Below, in pieces: positions 5,778-8,810 of a stretch of 8,810 nucleotides of DNA (position 1 is the first letter of the stretch; every line of letters starts with the position of its first letter). The DNA lies in the NCBI GenBank assembly GCA_913045395.1, contig CAJWPV010000039.1, forward strand, positions 1 through 8,810. The letters are read 5' to 3'. Below the pieces are notes generated by a model. It made no database searches, was not told where the DNA came from, and saw only the letters and a list, made by a program, of their open reading frames with translations. The translations under genes were made by a program, and so were the position numbers. The stretch comes from an uncultured Verrucomicrobiota bacterium. Lineage in GTDB: Bacteria; Verrucomicrobiota; Verrucomicrobiia; Limisphaerales; UBA1096.

Positions 5778-6500
5778 CTATAAATTGAACTCGGGGCCGA
5801 GATAGATTTCCCGTGCCGTGGCATCGTTCACGAGGAATTCCGCCTCGCCCTCACAGCAAACATCCCCCTTGTGGATGATATAGGCGCGGTCCACCAGCTT
5901 GAGCGTCTCGCGAACATTGTGGTCGGTGATAAGGATGCCCATCCGCCGCTCCTTGAGCTTGCGCAGAATCTTCTGCACCTCGTAAACCGCGATCGGGTCG
6001 ATCCCGCTGAACGGCTCGTCGAGCAGCAGCATCCGCGGGCTGGTCACCAGCGCCCGCGTGATTTCCAGCCGCCGCTTCTCCCCACCACTCAAGGTGTATG
6101 CCTTGTTCCTGGCTAGGGTGGTCAGGTCGAGTTCCTCAAGCAGCGACTTGAGCCGGGCCTTCTGCTCCAGCTTGTCGGACGTGCAGGTCTCGAGGATCGC
6201 CAGGATGTTCTGCTCCACCGTCAGCTTGCGGAACACCGACGGCTCCTGGGTCAGATAACCGATACCCCGCCTCGCACGCTGGTGCATGGGCAGGGCGCCG
6301 ATCGACTTGCCCTCGAAGAGCACCTCGCCCTCGTCCGGCCGCACCAGCCCGACAATCATGTTGAACGAGGTCGTTTTGCCCGCGCCGTTCGGGCCCAGCA
6401 GGCCAACGACCTCCCCGGGCGACACGGAGATCGTCACGCCGTTGACCACGCGCCGTTTCTTGTACGCCTTGGCCAAGCCTTTCGCCTCAAGCAGACTCAT
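5778..6500 (-). CDS. lptB: LPS export ABC transporter ATP-binding protein
   Basis: LptB is the cytoplasmic ATPase that, with LptF and LptG, extracts lipopolysaccharide from the inner membrane and pushes it across the LptC-LptA bridge. The 240-residue protein (E. coli 241) has Walker A GPNGAGKTT (36-44), Q-loop Q85 in GYLTQEPSVF, signature LSGGEKRR (137-144), Walker B MLLLDEP (157-163), D-loop SGIDP (165-169) and switch histidine H194 in ITDHNVRET. The GYLTQEPSVFRKLTVEQNI stretch is typical of LptB rather than of branched amino-acid ATPases. The ATG at 6500 overlaps the upstream stop as ATGA, and AGAGG lies 6 bases before it, the clearest ribosome binding site in the window. The longer open frame to 6755 is a shadow over the upstream gene. 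LptF/LptG are not here. Confidence 0.96.
   Translation of the reverse strand: MSLLEAKGLAKAYKKRRVVNGVTISVSPGEVVGLLGPNGAGKTTSFNMIVGLVRPDEGEVLFEGKSIGALPMHQRARRGIGYLTQEPSVFRKLTVEQNILAILETCTSDKLEQKARLKSLLEELDLTTLARNKAYTLSGGEKRRLEITRALVTSPRMLLLDEPFSGIDPIAVYEVQKILRKLKERRMGILITDHNVRETLKLVDRAYIIHKGDVCCEGEAEFLVNDATAREIYLGPEFNL
6468..6477. repeat. CTTGGCCAAG palindrome at the lptB 5' end
   Basis: Perfect copy encoding GLAKA at residues 8-12 of LptB, 30 bases inside the gene. Confidence 0.85.
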
Positions 6501-8491
6501 GGCGTCCTCTTTTCCATTTCGTACTGTTTTTTCGTTCGCCCACGCATTTTTGCGATCGTTTTCGGGTTCAACGTCATCTTCCAGCGGCCGGTGGCCCTGA
6601 GACGTTTGGTTTGCGGACTGAACACAACCTCGCTGCCACGCAACTCGCCCTCGGCTGTCTTGAGCACCGGGTCGCCTGTCAGGCGCAACAACCCCGTGCC
6701 AAGGTTGTAAATTGCCGCTTGGCCAAGCGCAACCACTGGCTCTCCCTCGAGCCATGTGCGAATTTCCACGCTTGGCTCGCCAGTCAGCCGCACCGTCTCA
6801 TCCGACGTGGAGTACACCAGGCGCTCGCCCGCATACCGCATTGTGTTTTCGCCGGTCGTCGATACGTCCAAGCCGCCGGTTGCATCGAGCGATACCAAGC
6901 CGGCCTCGCCCGGGTCGATCTCCGTCACGACACGCTGCGCCTGAACCCGCAATCCCTCCTCACCGCTCATCACCACGTTGCCGGTGAAAATCGCCGAGTC
7001 CAGCCCCTTGGCATTCACCGCCTGCCGATACTCGAACGAATCGCAAACGACTAAAAGCGGCTCGCCGCCTGGTTCTTTTTTTGCAGCCTTGCCGCTGTCG
7101 ACAGGCAATAGAAATCGTCCATCGCCCCTGGGCCGTGGCAACTGCATCTTTACTCCCCCGCTCGCCCGGAAAACGCCATCGACTCGTGACAGCTCGACCG
7201 AGCGCGCCTGGCCGCTTTGCATGCCAAGTTTCCATTTTGGTTCACCACGGAAATGGATCTTGTTCTGCACCAAGTCATAAGTGGCCGTTTGCGCCATAAG
7301 TTGATCCTCCCCTTGTGCTAGCCTGATGCCGACTGCTGCGTTGATCGATTCCACAACTCCACCGGTGCCCTTGGCCAAGTGCACGTTCAGAAAACTGCAT
7401 TGCAGCCGGCTTTCTCCGCGAGCCAGCCGAACCGCGCCGATGTAGCGCGCAAAGCCGGTTTTCTCCCGGGTCGCAGACTGGAACAAAAAAACATTGGAGC
7501 GGATTTCGAGCAGCCGGCCATCGCCGCCGTTCGCCGTCGCGCCCCTTAACGCATTAAAACCAAGGAACCCCCCCTCACCCTCGGAGTCCGCCGGAAGTTT
7601 CATGTAGACATCCCCCTCGGCGTTCACGGATTGTGCCTCACGTTGAATCATCAGCAGATTGGCCCGGCCGGATCGCTTGCCCATTGTCCAGCTTGGGTTG
7701 CCCTTTAACACAATCAACCCGGTAACCAGGTCATAGTCGGCCTGCTCACTGGTGGTTTTGATTTGATCGGCTTGCATCACCACACTACCGGCTGCCCGGA
7801 TCGTTTGCACCTCCCAGTCGTCCTCTCTCATGCCAACCGCGATTGAATCGCTGTTCAGTGTGCCGTCGGCATCGATCACCGAAACTGAACCGCGAAAAAC
7901 GGCCCGGCCCGGCTCGAGTTCAAATAGGCGGGAAGTGATTCGAAGCAGCTCCGGCTCGGCGCTGGGTGTGTCGTTGTTTTTCCGCGCTTGGCCAATCGGC
8001 AGGCGGCTGAAGTTTTTATCCAGCCTGGCCTCGACATTGCTCGACACGGACAAAGTCGGCCCGGCCAGGTTCCCGAAAAAACCGACGCCCCTCAGTTGCA
8101 TCTGGCCATCACCCGTGGAGAGAGAGAGTTCGCCGGGCGAGCGGATCGTTTTTTTGTCCTGATCATAGAGACACTCGCTGGCGGTAAAAACGAGGTTTGT
8201 TTTCCCCGCGGCAGTGACGGTGACCAGTCGCGGATCAGTCAACGCCAGCGTGCCATCCGCCTGAAAAACAGCCTCGGTGCCGGTGAGGATGGAGACTCGG
8301 AGACTGTCAGCCGATTTTTCCGCAATGCGGAACCGCCCGGTACTCGCCGCCGCCTGGCCAAGCGCCTGGCTTGGATTGGCGGCCAAAAGATACGCCGCAA
8401 AAACCGTGATCATCCATTTCGCCTTCGTCAACACAACTGCGGCAAGTGTGAAATCGGCACGCGGACTTGCAAAGGTTTTACTGAGCGCCAT
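6497..8491 (-). CDS. Exported LptC-LptA-like fusion with several OstA modules
   Basis: The 664-residue protein probably forms part of the periplasmic LPS bridge fed by LptB. An N-terminal signal or anchor includes WMITVFAAYLLAANPSQALG (26-45). Residues ~55-160 look LptC-like (SPGELSLSTGDGQMQLRGVGF, then short beta strands). Three LptA/OstA-type modules follow: ~183-300, ~330-452 and ~480-640. Each begins with an (F/Y)xGxVxv strand (VFRGSVSVID; RYIGAVRLA; IFTGNVVMSG) and later has a YDL(V)...G(N/E/D)P strand pair (ADYDLVTGLIVLKGNPSWTM 251-270; ATYDLVQNKIHFRGEPKWKL 403-422; AIYNLGTGLLRLTGDPVLK 593-611). LptA and LptC are each about 190 residues, so this is a large fusion. The ATG at 8491 lies 10 bases after the lipA stop. 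GTG 8434 or ATG 8413 would give a more compact signal peptide, and GTG 8434 is attractive. An LptD-like barrel is absent. The family is clear; the exact module split is by eye. Confidence 0.88.
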   Translation of the reverse strand: MALSKTFASPRADFTLAAVVLTKAKWMITVFAAYLLAANPSQALGQAAASTGRFRIAEKSADSLRVSILTGTEAVFQADGTLALTDPRLVTVTAAGKTNLVFTASECLYDQDKKTIRSPGELSLSTGDGQMQLRGVGFFGNLAGPTLSVSSNVEARLDKNFSRLPIGQARKNNDTPSAEPELLRITSRLFELEPGRAVFRGSVSVIDADGTLNSDSIAVGMREDDWEVQTIRAAGSVVMQADQIKTTSEQADYDLVTGLIVLKGNPSWTMGKRSGRANLLMIQREAQSVNAEGDVYMKLPADSEGEGGFLGFNALRGATANGGDGRLLEIRSNVFLFQSATREKTGFARYIGAVRLARGESRLQCSFLNVHLAKGTGGVVESINAAVGIRLAQGEDQLMAQTATYDLVQNKIHFRGEPKWKLGMQSGQARSVELSRVDGVFRASGGVKMQLPRPRGDGRFLLPVDSGKAAKKEPGGEPLLVVCDSFEYRQAVNAKGLDSAIFTGNVVMSGEEGLRVQAQRVVTEIDPGEAGLVSLDATGGLDVSTTGENTMRYAGERLVYSTSDETVRLTGEPSVEIRTWLEGEPVVALGQAAIYNLGTGLLRLTGDPVLKTAEGELRGSEVVFSPQTKRLRATGRWKMTLNPKTIAKMRGRTKKQYEMEKRTP
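6716..6729. repeat. Extended palindrome CGCTTGGCCAAGCG in the LptC-LptA-like gene
   Basis: Third 14-base form, core 6718-6727, read in the Leu-Gly-Gln frame (VALGQAA). Confidence 0.85.
7370..7379. repeat. CTTGGCCAAG palindrome in the LptC-LptA-like gene
   Basis: Perfect copy encoding HLAKG. One-mismatch relatives in the same gene lie at 7987-7996 and 8353-8362, and another lies in lipA at 8697-8706. Confidence 0.85.
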
Positions 8492-8501
8492 CGAAAAAAA
8501 C

Positions 8502-8810
8502 CTAGGCCTTGGGCGGCAACTGAAACTCGTCCGCATGGTACGAGCTGCGCACCATTGGCCCGCTGGCCACGTGCCGAAATTCCATCTCCAGCGCCTTGGC
8601 CCTATACTCGTCGAACTTCGCCGGCGGCACGTACTCCGCCACCGGCAAATGACAGAGGCTCGGCTGCAAGTATTGGCCCAGCGTGAGGATGTCGCACTTG
8701 GCCAGGCGCAGGTCACCCATCGCCTCAAACAGTTCCGACTCCGTCTCTCCGAGGCCAAGTATCAAACCGGACTTGGTGTAAACCGCATCGCCGCTCCACT
8801 CCTTGGCCTT
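8502..8810 (-). CDS. lipA: Lipoyl synthase, C-terminal part (cut by window edge)
   Basis: LipA is a radical-SAM enzyme that inserts two sulfurs into protein-bound octanoyl groups to make lipoate for 2-oxoacid dehydrogenases and the glycine cleavage system. The last 102 codons are visible. They contain [45 protein letters not shown] and the C-terminal signature [12 protein letters not shown], whose RSS(Y/H) serine is a cluster ligand in LipA enzymes. The frame is open to the right edge; the TTG at 8765 is an internal leucine, not the start. The radical-SAM CxxxCxxC motif lies outside the window. The product ends 10 bases before the next gene, so it may be co-transcribed with the LPS genes, though a functional link is not expected. 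Confidence 0.95.
   Translation of the reverse strand, partial: KAKEWSGDAVYTKSGLILGLGETESELFEAMGDLRLAKCDILTLGQYLQPSLCHLPVAEYVPPAKFDEYRAKALEMEFRHVASGPMVRSSYHADEFQLPPKA

Noticed and set aside
6501..6755. N-terminal extension of lptB
   Set aside because: It overlaps the upstream gene in another frame; the ATG at 6500 gives the normal LptB length and has a good ribosome binding site.
8494..8520. T7 run after the lipA stop as a possible terminator
   Set aside because: No stable stem directly precedes the T run; only a short CCTAGG palindrome is present.
8492..8758. 89-codon N-terminal extension of the LptC-LptA-like gene over lipA
   Set aside because: It is arginine/tryptophan/serine-rich shadow sequence of lipA and would bury the signal peptide inside the protein.

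Overview
The window reads as chromosomal core-metabolism and envelope DNA from a Gram-negative bacterium of moderately high GC. A lipid A/LPS export system, an HPr kinase that is not next to any sugar-PTS genes, a UbiE/MenG quinone methylase and an H1-like lysine-rich protein fit the PVC group, most likely Verrucomicrobiota. That placement is an inference from gene content, not a proof. Ten protein genes are visible, two of them cut by the window edges. All lie on the minus strand except moeA.

Right half (8810 down to 4417, minus strand): the C-terminal part of lipA (lipoyl synthase) is followed after 10 bases by a 664-residue exported OstA-fold protein. I read this protein as an LptC-like domain fused to three LptA-like modules. 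Its stop overlaps the start of lptB (LPS-export ATPase) as ATGA. One base separates lptB from hprK (HPr kinase/phosphorylase), and 10 bases separate hprK from a small gene with a ribbon-helix-helix-like tail. The last four genes look like one transcription unit joining LPS transport with a metabolic-state kinase.

Middle: moeA (molybdenum cofactor assembly, plus strand) runs toward that operon, and the two stop codons abut exactly in TGATCA. At its other end moeA is divergent from ubiE, with only 7 bases between the two start codons. Left half (minus strand): ubiE; a 28% GC intergenic stretch with a repeated ACTATATA box; a gene for a small chromatin-like protein (coiled coil, three AT-hook-like motifs, lysine/alanine tail, HARE-HTH-like C-terminus); then hisF, hisI and the first 115 codons of trpE. 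A strong intrinsic-terminator hairpin ends 5 bases before the hisF start codon.

The most unusual pattern is at DNA level. The perfect palindrome CTTGGCCAAG occurs nine times in 8.8 kb (about 0.01 expected by chance), with several one-mismatch copies. It falls in five genes, in two different reading frames, and once between genes. It behaves like a highly iterated palindrome comparable in kind to cyanobacterial HIP1, but with a different sequence. Few of the genes have a Shine-Dalgarno sequence; lptB is the clear exception. I saw no RNA genes, CRISPR arrays, insertion sequences or prophage genes.
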